A DNA stretch of 64,000 nt from Pseudomonadota bacterium (lineage in GTDB: Bacteria > Desulfobacterota > Desulfobulbia > Desulfobulbales > Desulfurivibrionaceae), in NCBI GenBank assembly GCA_018830485.1, contig JAHJRQ010000023.1:1-64000 (forward strand), written 5' to 3'. Both the position numbers and the translations under genes were made by a program. Every line of letters begins with the position of its first letter. The stretch's first letter is position 1. The notes beneath the pieces were generated by a model. That model did no database searches and had not been told where the DNA came from. It was given only the letters and a program-made list of their open reading frames with translations. Positions 15,948 through 25,541 of the stretch are shown piece after piece.

Positions 15948-17417
15948 ATGGCATCATTCGGATCGGAAAACAAAAACGCGATTGACTCAAGGCCCTGTCG
16001 GCAGCGAGGATGCAACGGTTTCATCCTTCTGCTTCTGGCCTTGCTGCTCAGCTCCTGCGTCGGCGCCGAGGTGAAGCCACCGGCTCCGCCCCTGGAGCCG
16101 GTCCGGGCGGCTAATGCAAACGAGGCCCTGCTCTCGGTTTTTTTGCATCTTGTCAGGCCGGCTTCCGCAGGACTCTGGATGGAGGTGGATTCCGTGGCCC
16201 TGGTGGGTGAAAATACGGTTATTCCCCTGGATATGAAAGCAACGGCATTTGGAGCCGGAGAAATTATGGGCGGGCAGCGTTTTGTCGCTCGGGGGCCAGT
16301 GGCGCCCGGCCGTTACAGGGCCTTAAGGTTGACCATCAATAAAGCCGCGGTGGAGCGGCAGAGCGAGAAGCTGTTCCTCGCGGTGCCGGAACCGGTGGTG
16401 GAATTGCCCCTGCCCGGCGATTTTCGCTTGGAAGCAGGGATGAGCCGATCGCTTTTCCTGGCCTGGGATGAGGAGGCCTCCGTCCGCAATAGCGCGTTTT
16501 TCATCCCCAGTATGGCGGTACTGCCCGAACAATCTCCCCTGCTTGCCGATCTGGCCTACGTGAGCTGTCCGGACATCGATACGGTCTATCTGGTTCGAAC
16601 CGATAACAACCGGGTCTGCGGTTCCCTGGCCATACGCGGCACGCCCACATACATGGCATATGACGCGGATAAAAAGCGGTTGTATGTGTTGGCCGCCAAG
16701 GATGCAACCATCTTTGTGGTGGAGGCAGCCACCAGCAGAATTATCGACCGGATTACGATCCCCATGAGCGTCAAGCCCTCCTATTTCTTGACGAATAATG
16801 GGAAATGGGGATACGTCCTTGATGAAGACGGGGATTCCCTGCTCAAAATCGATCTGCTGCAAGGCACCCTGGACAGGCGTGTGCGTCTGGGGGACAAGCC
16901 GCGTTTTATGCTCTGGATGCCCGATCGTGAGCAATTGGCTATCTCCTCGGGCCTGTCTCAGGCGGTGTACTTGCTTGATCCGGAAACCCTGGCCACCAGG
17001 AGTACTCTCTTGACGGGCAATGGGCCGGACGGCTTGCTGGTCACGGACAATTATCTCTATGTTGCGGAAAGCGCGTCCAACACCGTGGGTATCTACGATG
17101 TGCGCAGCGGGCAGATTAGTAAAAGGCTCAATGTCGGGTTCAAGCCTCGACGTCTGGTGCAGAATGACAACCGGGTATATGTCAGCAACGCTCTGGACAG
17201 TACAATCTCCCTGCTCGCCATCCGGCAGCAGACAGTGGTCCGGGATATTCGCGTGGGGGGGATGCCTTTGGAGATGGCGGTTTCCGTCAGGCATAAATGG
17301 GTGTATGTCGCGGAACAGGCCACTGGAAGGCTTGCCGTTGTCGACCAGACGGGAAGCCGGGTTGTGCAGCATGTCGAACTCGGCACAAAACCGCAGCATC
17401 TCCTCGTTGTGCAGTAA
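15948..17417 (+). CDS. YVTN-type beta-propeller outer-membrane lipoprotein
   Basis: 489 residues with AAGGAAG 4 nt before ATG 15948. The signal peptide ends in the lipobox LSSC. Residues 45-190 form a beta-rich N-domain (DUF4382-like: 'GRYRALRLTINKAAV', a typical lipoprotein sandwich). Residues 200-489 hold repeated YncE/YVTN blades, such as RLYVLAAKDATIFVVEAAT, NYLYVAESASNTVGIYD and KWVYVAEQATGRLAVVD. No heme. It is the second propeller of the locus and may act as a surface docking or assembly partner of the cytochromes. The next gene follows after 39 nt. Confidence 0.78.
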   Translation: MASFGSENKNAIDSRPCRQRGCNGFILLLLALLLSSCVGAEVKPPAPPLEPVRAANANEALLSVFLHLVRPASAGLWMEVDSVALVGENTVIPLDMKATAFGAGEIMGGQRFVARGPVAPGRYRALRLTINKAAVERQSEKLFLAVPEPVVELPLPGDFRLEAGMSRSLFLAWDEEASVRNSAFFIPSMAVLPEQSPLLADLAYVSCPDIDTVYLVRTDNNRVCGSLAIRGTPTYMAYDADKKRLYVLAAKDATIFVVEAATSRIIDRITIPMSVKPSYFLTNNGKWGYVLDEDGDSLLKIDLLQGTLDRRVRLGDKPRFMLWMPDREQLAISSGLSQAVYLLDPETLATRSTLLTGNGPDGLLVTDNYLYVAESASNTVGIYDVRSGQISKRLNVGFKPRRLVQNDNRVYVSNALDSTISLLAIRQQTVVRDIRVGGMPLEMAVSVRHKWVYVAEQATGRLAVVDQTGSRVVQHVELGTKPQHLLVVQ

Positions 17418-17456
17418 GGCCGCGATGGCTATTTCACGAATGGAAAAACGGAAACA

Positions 17457-18656
17457 ATGAAGAACGTTTTGTATAATCGCTTGAGACCCTTCATTCTCGT
17501 ACTCATGGTGGGAGTATTGTGCGCGGCCTTTTTTTGGCTGGGCATGGGGGGAGGGCTTGCCGGTGGGGCGATTGGCCCTGAACAGTGCTGCGCCTGTCAC
17601 CGGGAAGTTTGCGAGGATACGGCGAGCAAGCGGTATGTGCATGCGCCGGTCCGGGAAAAACAATGCGCATTGTGCCACATTGCCTCAACCGGGGCGGATC
17701 GGATGACTGTTGCCATAAAAGAGGACAGCACGGTCCGCTGGCTGCCAGGGGGGTATCCTCGGCAGGAGATGGAATGCTGGTTCTCCATTCCGCCGGCCTT
17801 GGCAGGCAAGAAGATCATTCTCCAGGCGGATGGACAGGGCAAGAAAACCTTGCGGCAGGAAGTGCAGTTGCCGAAATTCCTGGAGGCCGAGCAGTTGACC
17901 GCGGTTACCAAGCCGCCGGAGATTACGGATCTTAGTGTGGATGAGGTAAAGCAGGGTGTTTTCTTGACCGCCCGGGTCACCTGGAAAACCGACAGGGTTA
18001 CGGACTCGACGGTGTTGTATGGTGAAAGCGAGGCGACGCGCAAAAATATCGTTGATCCCTGGCTGTCCAAGGATCATGAAGTGCTGCTCACGGATTTGCA
18101 GCCGCGCAAAACGTACACTTTCTCTGTTGTTTCACGGGATATTTTCGGAAACCAAATGGTTTCGCCTGCCAAAACGTTTTCCACCCACGCTTTTTTCAGC
18201 AAGCCGAGTATCGAAAAAGCCAAAAACACGGAAAAGGTGACGGTTTCCGGAAAGTACTTCAGGGTGGACAACCGTTTTTTTGCCAGATTTGTCGCCAATC
18301 AACCGACCAGTATGCGGCTCGGGACATTTGACGGGACCATGCCTGCTTCGAGTAAAGACTCCGGCCTTCAGAGCGGCAAGCCTCCGCTGAATCATCTGCC
18401 CTTGACTGATCCCCGCTTTCTCAATACCGGGGTCTGTTTGACCTGTCATCCGCAAGCAAAGGGGGTGTTGTCGCATCCCGTGGATGTAAAACCAAAACGG
18501 GGAATGATCATTGATACCCGTGAGTATAAAATTCTTGGCGATGGCCGGCTCACCTGCATGACCTGCCATGTGCCCCATGCCTCGGACAATGAAACCCGGG
18601 TGGTAAAGAACGATAAAAAGAAATTATGCCTTGGCTGTCATAAAAATTTCGGCTGA
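17457..18656 (+). CDS. Pentaheme cytochrome with fibronectin-III-like domain
   Basis: 399 residues. The N-terminal hydrophobic stretch (10-36) is a signal peptide or membrane anchor; no clear cleavage site, so it may stay in the inner membrane. Two heme sites lie near the N-terminus (CCACH at 44-48, CALCH at about 70), then a beta-sandwich FN3 domain (about 155-245: 'VTWKTDRVTDSTVLYGES', LQPRKTYTFSVVSRD), then three further sites (CLTCH, CMTCH, CLGCH). The split arrangement suggests two small heme modules held apart by a spacer domain. If the anchor is kept, it could take electrons from quinol-linked partners and pass them to the periplasmic cytochromes. Confidence 0.82.
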   Translation: MKNVLYNRLRPFILVLMVGVLCAAFFWLGMGGGLAGGAIGPEQCCACHREVCEDTASKRYVHAPVREKQCALCHIASTGADRMTVAIKEDSTVRWLPGGYPRQEMECWFSIPPALAGKKIILQADGQGKKTLRQEVQLPKFLEAEQLTAVTKPPEITDLSVDEVKQGVFLTARVTWKTDRVTDSTVLYGESEATRKNIVDPWLSKDHEVLLTDLQPRKTYTFSVVSRDIFGNQMVSPAKTFSTHAFFSKPSIEKAKNTEKVTVSGKYFRVDNRFFARFVANQPTSMRLGTFDGTMPASSKDSGLQSGKPPLNHLPLTDPRFLNTGVCLTCHPQAKGVLSHPVDVKPKRGMIIDTREYKILGDGRLTCMTCHVPHASDNETRVVKNDKKKLCLGCHKNFG

Positions 18657-18698
18657 TCTACGGACAGCGGGCTGGAAACACAAAAATGAGGGGGGGGC

Positions 18699-19223
18699 AT
18701 GACCGGTTTTAAAAGAAAGAAATTGAATATGGCGGTGAAAAAAGAGTTGCAGCGCTGGTTGCTGGTGCGAATTTTCGGGGTGGTCCTCCTGAGTTCCCTG
18801 GTTTCCGCCCTAATCCTGTATTTTTATGCCAACCAGGAACTGGGCGATTCTTTTTACGATGCCCATATAACCATCAGACGGGTCAGCGATCTGCTCTGGC
18901 CGGTGGTTGCCGCTGGCTCCCTGGTGAGTTTGTTGAGCGGCATGCTTCTGGCGGTTTTTCTGCCGCAAAAGGTAGCCGGGCCGATTTATCGGATCGAAAA
19001 GGAATTAGAGAGGCTTGGTGAGGGCGATCTGACGGTGGAAATCAGGTTGCGTCCCGCGGATCCATTTCAGGATCTGGTCGGGGGCATCAATCAAAGCGTT
19101 GCCGGCTTGCGGAGCCACATCCGGATAATTCAGGATATCTGCAATGAACTTGAAAAAGAAGGCGGGGGGCTGGACGATCTGAAAAAACTTGCCTGTTCCG
19201 AGTTGAAATTCTTTAAAACCTGA
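18699..19223 (+). CDS. Short HAMP-domain inner-membrane protein
   Basis: 174 residues with two membrane segments (about 21-43 and 67-89) enclosing a periplasmic loop of only some 25 residues, followed by a HAMP domain (VAGPIYRIEKELERLGEGDL, about 90-145) and a short tail. There is no MCP signalling, kinase or cyclase domain after the HAMP. This makes it either a stand-alone HAMP adaptor or a relic of a receptor. The GAGGGGGG before ATG 18699 is a strong ribosome site, which argues it is expressed. It closes the cytochrome locus and meets rodA tail to tail, 17 nt apart. Confidence 0.72.
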   Translation: MTGFKRKKLNMAVKKELQRWLLVRIFGVVLLSSLVSALILYFYANQELGDSFYDAHITIRRVSDLLWPVVAAGSLVSLLSGMLLAVFLPQKVAGPIYRIEKELERLGEGDLTVEIRLRPADPFQDLVGGINQSVAGLRSHIRIIQDICNELEKEGGGLDDLKKLACSELKFFKT

Positions 19224-19240
19224 ATCGGCGGAGTGGCGGT

Positions 19241-20353
19241 TCAGCTTGTTCCCATGTAGCGCCGCATCCGGATATTCATCAACAGGCCGAGGCCTGCCAG
19301 GTTGGTGAGCAGCGAGGACCCGCCATAACTGAAAAGGGGCATGGGCACTCCCACCACGGGCAGCAACCCCATGACCATGGCCAGGTTGATGAATGTCTGC
19401 CAGAAGATGAGCGAGACCACGCCGAAGGCAAGCAATACCCCGAATTTATCCCTGGCGGAGATGGCGATGTTCAGCCCCCAGAGGATCATGAAGAAGTAGC
19501 AGATTATCAGAAGGGAGGAGCCGAAAAATCCCCACTCCTCGGCCCAGACAGAAAAGGCGAAGTCGGTGTGCCGTTCCGGCAGGAAGTCGAGCTGGCCCTG
19601 GGTTCCCTGCATATAACCCTTGCCGAAGATCAGGCCGCTGCCCACGGCGATTTTTGACTGGATGATGTGATAGCCCGTGCCCAATGGGTCGTTTTCCGGG
19701 TTGAGAAAGGTGGCAACCCGCTGGCGCTGGTAAGGTTTCAGGAAAAATTTCCAGGCGAGGGGGATGGCTGAGAGGCCGCAACACAAAAGGGTCGCCAGGG
19801 TGGTCCAGCGGAGTTTGACAAACAGGGTCATCGAGGCAAAGACAAAGGCCAGCAAAAGGGCTGTGCCGAGATCGGGCTGTTTGGCGATGAGCAGAAAGGG
19901 CAGGGCGGTCAGCAGGGCCGGAACCGCCAGGTCGAGCAGGCCGAACCCTTTTCCCGTTTCCTTGCGGTAATAGTAGCTTGCCAGGGTAACGACCAAGATC
20001 AGCTTGGCCGGTTCCGAAGGCTGCAGCCGGAAAAAGCCCAGATCTATCCAGCGCTGGGAGCCGCCGACTGTCTTGCCTACGGCAAGCGCCACGACCAGCA
20101 GGAGGATCATGGCCCCATACAACGGATAGTTCAGGGTGAGCAGCACCCGGTAATCAATGCTGACGATGAGCAGGATGGCCGCCGCGCCGATAAGGTAGTA
20201 GGTGAGCTCCTTGATATAGAGCGGCGTCCCCATATTGGTGTACAGATGGGTTGAGCTGTAGAGGTTGGCCAGGCCGATGAGCGCGACAACGAGCACGGCC
20301 ATGATGAGGACCCAATCGATATTCAGCAGCAGGCGGCGATCAAAGCGTAGCAT
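19241..20353 (-). CDS. rodA: RodA, SEDS-family peptidoglycan glycosyltransferase
   Basis: 370 residues, the same length as E. coli RodA. I start at ATG 20353, which is preceded by AAGGAAG and immediately follows the mrdA stop, giving translational coupling; longer in-frame starts run into mrdA. Ten hydrophobic segments are visible. SEDS signatures include the 'QPSEPAKL' motif, 'KQPDLGTALLL', 'GTGYHIIQSKIAVGSGLIFGKG' and the C-terminal 'FSYGGSSLL'. RodA polymerises lipid II during cell elongation together with PBP2 (MrdA), the next gene upstream. It is the last gene of the mreBCD-mrdA-rodA operon. Confidence 0.96.
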   Translation of the reverse strand: MLRFDRRLLLNIDWVLIMAVLVVALIGLANLYSSTHLYTNMGTPLYIKELTYYLIGAAAILLIVSIDYRVLLTLNYPLYGAMILLLVVALAVGKTVGGSQRWIDLGFFRLQPSEPAKLILVVTLASYYYRKETGKGFGLLDLAVPALLTALPFLLIAKQPDLGTALLLAFVFASMTLFVKLRWTTLATLLCCGLSAIPLAWKFFLKPYQRQRVATFLNPENDPLGTGYHIIQSKIAVGSGLIFGKGYMQGTQGQLDFLPERHTDFAFSVWAEEWGFFGSSLLIICYFFMILWGLNIAISARDKFGVLLAFGVVSLIFWQTFINLAMVMGLLPVVGVPMPLFSYGGSSLLTNLAGLGLLMNIRMRRYMGTS

Positions 20354-20354
20354 G

Positions 20355-22262
20355 TTATTCTTCCTTTTCATCCACGGCCGGGGAGGGCGAGGGTCCCTCC
20401 GCCGGGTTTTCCGGCGTGCCGTTTTTAAGCTCGAAGTAGCGCTTGAACAACGCTTTGGCGACCGGGCCGGCGGCGGAACCGCCGTGCTGCCCATGCTCCA
20501 CCAGGACGGTTATGGCAATCTCCGGATTTTCCGCCGGAGCGAAGGCGGAAAACCAGGCATGATCCCGGTATTTGTATGGGATGGCTTGATCGCTCATGCC
20601 GGCGACATGGGAGAGGTTTACCACCTGGGCGGTGCCGGTCTTGCCGCCGATGAGCACGTCGGGAAGAGCCACCACCTTGGCGGTGCCGCCTGCTGAGTTC
20701 ACCACCCCGACCAAGGCTTCCTTGATCAGTGCGAGGGAGTGGGCGGAGCCGAGGATTTTGCCCTCGCTGACCGGGCTGAATGTTTTCAGGGTTTTCCCGT
20801 CCGGAGCCGTGATGCGGTGCACCAGTTGGGGCCGGTAGAGGGTGCCGCCGTTGACCACCGCCGCAGTCATGCGGCAGAGTTGCAAAGGGGTGGTCAGTAC
20901 ATACCCCTGGCCGATGGCCACAGAGAGGGTTTCCCCGTCGTGCCATTTTTCCTTGTAACGTTGCTGTTTCCAGGTCGTTGACGGAATGATCCCGCCTTTT
21001 TCATGTTCTAGGTCGATGCCGGTTTTCTTGCCCAGGCCAAGGCTGTTTGCGTATTTGGCTATTTTGTCCACCCCCAGCCGCATTCCCACCGAATAAAAAT
21101 AGACATCGCAGGATTCGATCAAAGCCCGCTGGAAATCCACCGTGCCGTGACCGCCTTTTTTCCAGCAACCGTACCTCCGGTTGCCGAAATTCAGGGAGCC
21201 GCCGCAGAAGTAGGTGGCGTCCGGGGTGACGATGCCCTCGGAAATGGCCGCCAGGGCTGTGGCGATTTTGAAGACGGAACCGGGCGGATATTGTCCCTGG
21301 ATGGTTTTGTCCAGCAGGGGATGCAGCGGGTCGTGGAGCATCCTGTCCCAGGCGGTTTGCGAAATACCGCCGATAAATTCCTGCAGGTGCAGCGGGGGGC
21401 TGCTGCTCATGACCAGCAGATTGCCGGTGTTCACTTCCATGACCACCACGGCTCCGGCCCTGCCGGCCATGGCTTCTTCCGCGGTACGCTGCAGCTCGAT
21501 ATCAAGGGTCAGGTGCAGGTCGTTGCCGGGGTAGGGATCCTGCAACTTAATCTGGCGCTGTTCAAAACCATGGACGTCAACCTCCAGATAGTTCCTGCCT
21601 TTTTCGCCCTTGAGATACTTTTCAAAGACCTTCTCAACCCCCTGTTTCCCCACCTGATCACCGCTTTGGTAAGCGGCATAGTGCTTTTCCGACAGTTCCG
21701 CCCGGCTTATTTCGCCGAGGTAGCCCACCAGGTGGGAGGCGAAATCGCCGTAGAGATAGTCGCGGGAAGGCATGACCTCGATGCGGACCCCGGGAAGCGC
21801 AAGGTGTTTGTTCTCGATGGTGACCAGGGTTTCCCAGTCGATGTCCTCTTTCAGCCTGGTGGGCATGTAGCGGGGATTTTCCGTGGCGGCCCGGATTCTG
21901 TCCAGCAGCACGGAAATGTCTTCGTTGAGGATCTTGGCGAGATCCTTTATGACCGTATCGGGGTTGGGCGCGTCTTCCCGGTTCCAGACCACATTGAAAC
22001 GAGGACGGTTGGTGATGATGGGCTGGCCGGTCCGGTCGAGGATATTGCCGCGGGGCGCGGCGATTTCCTGGATGCGGATACGGTTGATCTCCGAAAGTTT
22101 TGCGTACTCATCGCCACGGTAAATCTGCAGATACCAGAGCCTGGTCAGGAGCAGGACCGCGGAAAGAATAATCAAGGCCATGGCGATATCAATCCGCTTT
22201 TTGAGCATCTTGAGTTCGGCCGGGTCAATCTTGTTTATTTTGGCAAGGGGGCGTGGTGGCAT
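20355..22262 (-). CDS. mrdA: Penicillin-binding protein 2 (elongation transpeptidase)
   Basis: 635 residues, the usual PBP2 size. One N-terminal membrane anchor (about 25-45), a dimerisation domain ('AAPRGNILDRTGQP' and 'GDQVGKQGVEKVFEKYLKG') and a transpeptidase domain. Its active-site motifs are complete: S329-V-F-K332 in PPGSVFK, S384-C-D and K541-T-G-T. The SCD in place of SxN is seen in class B enzymes. It crosslinks new peptidoglycan in lateral-wall growth with RodA. It lies between mreD and rodA, 20 nt after mreD and 1 nt before rodA. Confidence 0.96.
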   Translation of the reverse strand: MPPRPLAKINKIDPAELKMLKKRIDIAMALIILSAVLLLTRLWYLQIYRGDEYAKLSEINRIRIQEIAAPRGNILDRTGQPIITNRPRFNVVWNREDAPNPDTVIKDLAKILNEDISVLLDRIRAATENPRYMPTRLKEDIDWETLVTIENKHLALPGVRIEVMPSRDYLYGDFASHLVGYLGEISRAELSEKHYAAYQSGDQVGKQGVEKVFEKYLKGEKGRNYLEVDVHGFEQRQIKLQDPYPGNDLHLTLDIELQRTAEEAMAGRAGAVVVMEVNTGNLLVMSSSPPLHLQEFIGGISQTAWDRMLHDPLHPLLDKTIQGQYPPGSVFKIATALAAISEGIVTPDATYFCGGSLNFGNRRYGCWKKGGHGTVDFQRALIESCDVYFYSVGMRLGVDKIAKYANSLGLGKKTGIDLEHEKGGIIPSTTWKQQRYKEKWHDGETLSVAIGQGYVLTTPLQLCRMTAAVVNGGTLYRPQLVHRITAPDGKTLKTFSPVSEGKILGSAHSLALIKEALVGVVNSAGGTAKVVALPDVLIGGKTGTAQVVNLSHVAGMSDQAIPYKYRDHAWFSAFAPAENPEIAITVLVEHGQHGGSAAGPVAKALFKRYFELKNGTPENPAEGPSPSPAVDEKEE

Positions 22263-22282
22263 GTTTTTCGGGGGGATCCTTG

Positions 22283-22819
22283 CTACATCCGGTAGCGGTT
22301 TCCTGTTTTATGGCGACGGAACGGATTATTGGCGTTCTTGCTGTCAAAAACCGTGGTGAGCCAATGGAAAAAATTGAAAAACGGAATGCAGAGCACGGAG
22401 AGAATAAGCATTTGCAGAATTTCATTTCCCCAGGCCCAGTACAATCTGCTCTCCGGCGACAGAATTGAGGTGAAAATGAAGATGCTGCTGGCGGTGAAGA
22501 GATAGCTCAAGGCGACCACAGGAATCTGCTGAATCGACTCATTGATGGCCAGGTGTCTGGAAATGACCTGGAGGAGGAAGAAGAGAACGAGGTAGATCAC
22601 CGGATGCAGGCCGAGGAAAATTCCGGAAAAGATATCCATGATCAAGCCGAACAGCAGGGCCAGTACCGCGCCTTTGTAGACATCGAGGTAGGTGCCGAGA
22701 AAAACGATAAATAAAAACAGAAAGTTGGGCCTGCCAAACCACTCAGGCAAGGAATTGAGCAAGGTTGTCTGCAGGATGAGAAGAATGGTCCCTGAAAGAA
22801 AAAGAAAACTTAGAACCAT
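22283..22819 (-). CDS. mreD: Rod-shape protein MreD
   Basis: 178 residues, strongly hydrophobic with five or six membrane segments and the MreD pattern 'FGRPNFLFLFIVFLGTYLD...GLIMDIFSG'. MreD bridges MreC and the RodA/PBP2 synthase in the elongasome. No strong ribosome site precedes ATG 22819. Position between mreC and mrdA is the canonical order, which supports the call although MreD is a fast-evolving family. Confidence 0.92.
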   Translation of the reverse strand: MVLSFLFLSGTILLILQTTLLNSLPEWFGRPNFLFLFIVFLGTYLDVYKGAVLALLFGLIMDIFSGIFLGLHPVIYLVLFFLLQVISRHLAINESIQQIPVVALSYLFTASSIFIFTSILSPESRLYWAWGNEILQMLILSVLCIPFFNFFHWLTTVFDSKNANNPFRRHKTGNRYRM

Positions 22820-22928
22820 TGGGTCGGAGTCTGGGCTGAGATTGTTGGAAGCACCCGCCGGCGCATCGCCAGGGGGAATCGTGCCGTGTCCTGCATAAAA
22901 AATGTTTTTTCCCGGTAAGTGCGCAGCA

Positions 22929-23765
22929 TTATTTTGCCAGCGGATCCTTTTTCATAACGATAATAAGATGTTCGAGTTGGGAAAAATCCGCAGCAGGTTG
23001 GATCTCGATTTCCTGAAACATCCCCCGGCCTGATCTCTCGACCTTTGACACGGTGCCGATCGGCACGCCCTTTGGGAAAACTCCGCCGATCCCGGAGGTG
23101 ACGATTCTATCGCCCTTGGCCACTTCGCTGTTTTTGAGGACATATTCCATGTGGAAATTGGCCCCGCCCCCTTTGACGATTCCCTGAACCCTGGTTTCCT
23201 GGATCAGGCCGTCAAGGGCGCTGTTCGGGTCGGTTGCCAGCAGGATCTTGGCAAAATGGGGAGAAGTGTTCGTGACCTGTCCCACAACGCCTTCGACGGT
23301 CACGGCGGGCATGCCGGCCTGGACGCCGTCGCTGCTGCCCCGGTCAATAATGATGGTTTTGAACCACTGGGAAGGGTCAACCCCGATGATCTCGGCGGTG
23401 AGGGTGGGGGCCGGGAGAGTTTCCTTCATTTCAAGGAGCTTTGCCAGCCGGACATTGGTTGCCACGGCTTCCCGGTATTCGTTGTTGACGGCCTTGTGTT
23501 TCTGGAGCTCTTCCCGCAACCGGGCATTTTCTTCCCGGACGTTGATCAGCGCGGTGTAATTCCGCCAGCCGTTCTTCAAACTTCCCGTCATCCGGGTCAT
23601 GGCATGCTGGGCCGTGCCGATGACCTCAAGGGCTAGTTTGTGGGGCGCGTTGAATTCCTGGCGGCCCACCGTGGAGACAATGAGAACAATGAACAGGGCG
23701 AGAAGAAGGCCGAAAAAAAGAAAGAGTCTGATCTGCCTGGCGCGTTTGTTTTTTTTCCTCATCAC
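22929..23765 (-). CDS. mreC: Rod-shape protein MreC
   Basis: 278 residues. A basic cytoplasmic tail (MMRKKNKRARQ) precedes a single membrane segment (about 12-32), a coiled coil (about 65-110, REENARLREELQKHKAVNNEYREAV in part) and two beta-barrel lobes with the MreC signatures 'IGVDPSQWFKTIIIDRGSSDGV' and 'GDRIVTSGIGGVFPKGVPIG'. MreC is the periplasmic scaffold that activates PBP2-RodA and links it to MreB. 109 bp separate it from mreD and 120 bp from mreB. Confidence 0.96.
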   Translation of the reverse strand: MMRKKNKRARQIRLFLFFGLLLALFIVLIVSTVGRQEFNAPHKLALEVIGTAQHAMTRMTGSLKNGWRNYTALINVREENARLREELQKHKAVNNEYREAVATNVRLAKLLEMKETLPAPTLTAEIIGVDPSQWFKTIIIDRGSSDGVQAGMPAVTVEGVVGQVTNTSPHFAKILLATDPNSALDGLIQETRVQGIVKGGGANFHMEYVLKNSEVAKGDRIVTSGIGGVFPKGVPIGTVSKVERSGRGMFQEIEIQPAADFSQLEHLIIVMKKDPLAK

Positions 23766-23885
23766 AGACTCTGTAAATAGTTATATGTCGCCATGCTACT
23801 CTTGAGAATAGGGAATAGGGGAGGAAAGCGCGCCTTGGTTTTCTTGGGTAAAAACGAGCAGGAATGGCTGCCCGCGTGTTCATGC

Positions 23886-25216
<1,331 letters not shown>

Positions 25217-25271
25217 CTCTTTACAAACGCACCTTTGGGGAGGGCCTGTCCGGTTTTTCTCAACGGGTCAG

Positions 25272-25322
25272 CCTCTGCCAGCCTTAAGAATTGGCCTTCT
25301 TCGTGTTTGGCAGAGGTTTTTT
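25272..25322 (+). terminator. Rho-independent terminator after tRNA-Ala
   Basis: CCTCTGCCA (25272-25280) pairs perfectly with TGGCAGAGG (25308-25316), followed by six T residues. The loop is long (27 nt). Confidence 0.7.
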
Positions 25323-25361
25323 CTTGCTTCCTCTTCGGTGTTCTTTTCTCTGCGAGAATCC

Positions 25362-25541
25362 ATGAGTCATTCAGTTAAAACGCCCGAGCCTGCCCTGAAG
25401 CCTGTTTCCGAGGACGCTATTCTCAAGGTCTCCAAGGAGATCGTGGTGAAATTCATTGAAGTGGGCCGGCTTGCCCCGTCCAATTTTGACGAGATGTTCC
25501 GCGCCATCTACCAGTCGGTGCGGGACACGGTCCGGTCGTGA
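25362..25541 (+). CDS. Small conserved-looking protein of unknown function upstream of mpl
   Basis: 59 residues from ATG 25362 (GTG 25338 is an in-frame alternative). The sequence is mainly one amphipathic helical stretch ('LKVSKEIVVKFIEVGRLAP', then DEMFRAIYQSVRDTV). No membrane segment or signal. Its stop overlaps the GTG of mpl (GTGA), so the two are translated together. Small proteins of this pattern seem familiar from Desulfobacterota, but I cannot assign a function. The ribosome-binding site is weak. Confidence 0.6.
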   Translation: MSHSVKTPEPALKPVSEDAILKVSKEIVVKFIEVGRLAPSNFDEMFRAIYQSVRDTVRS

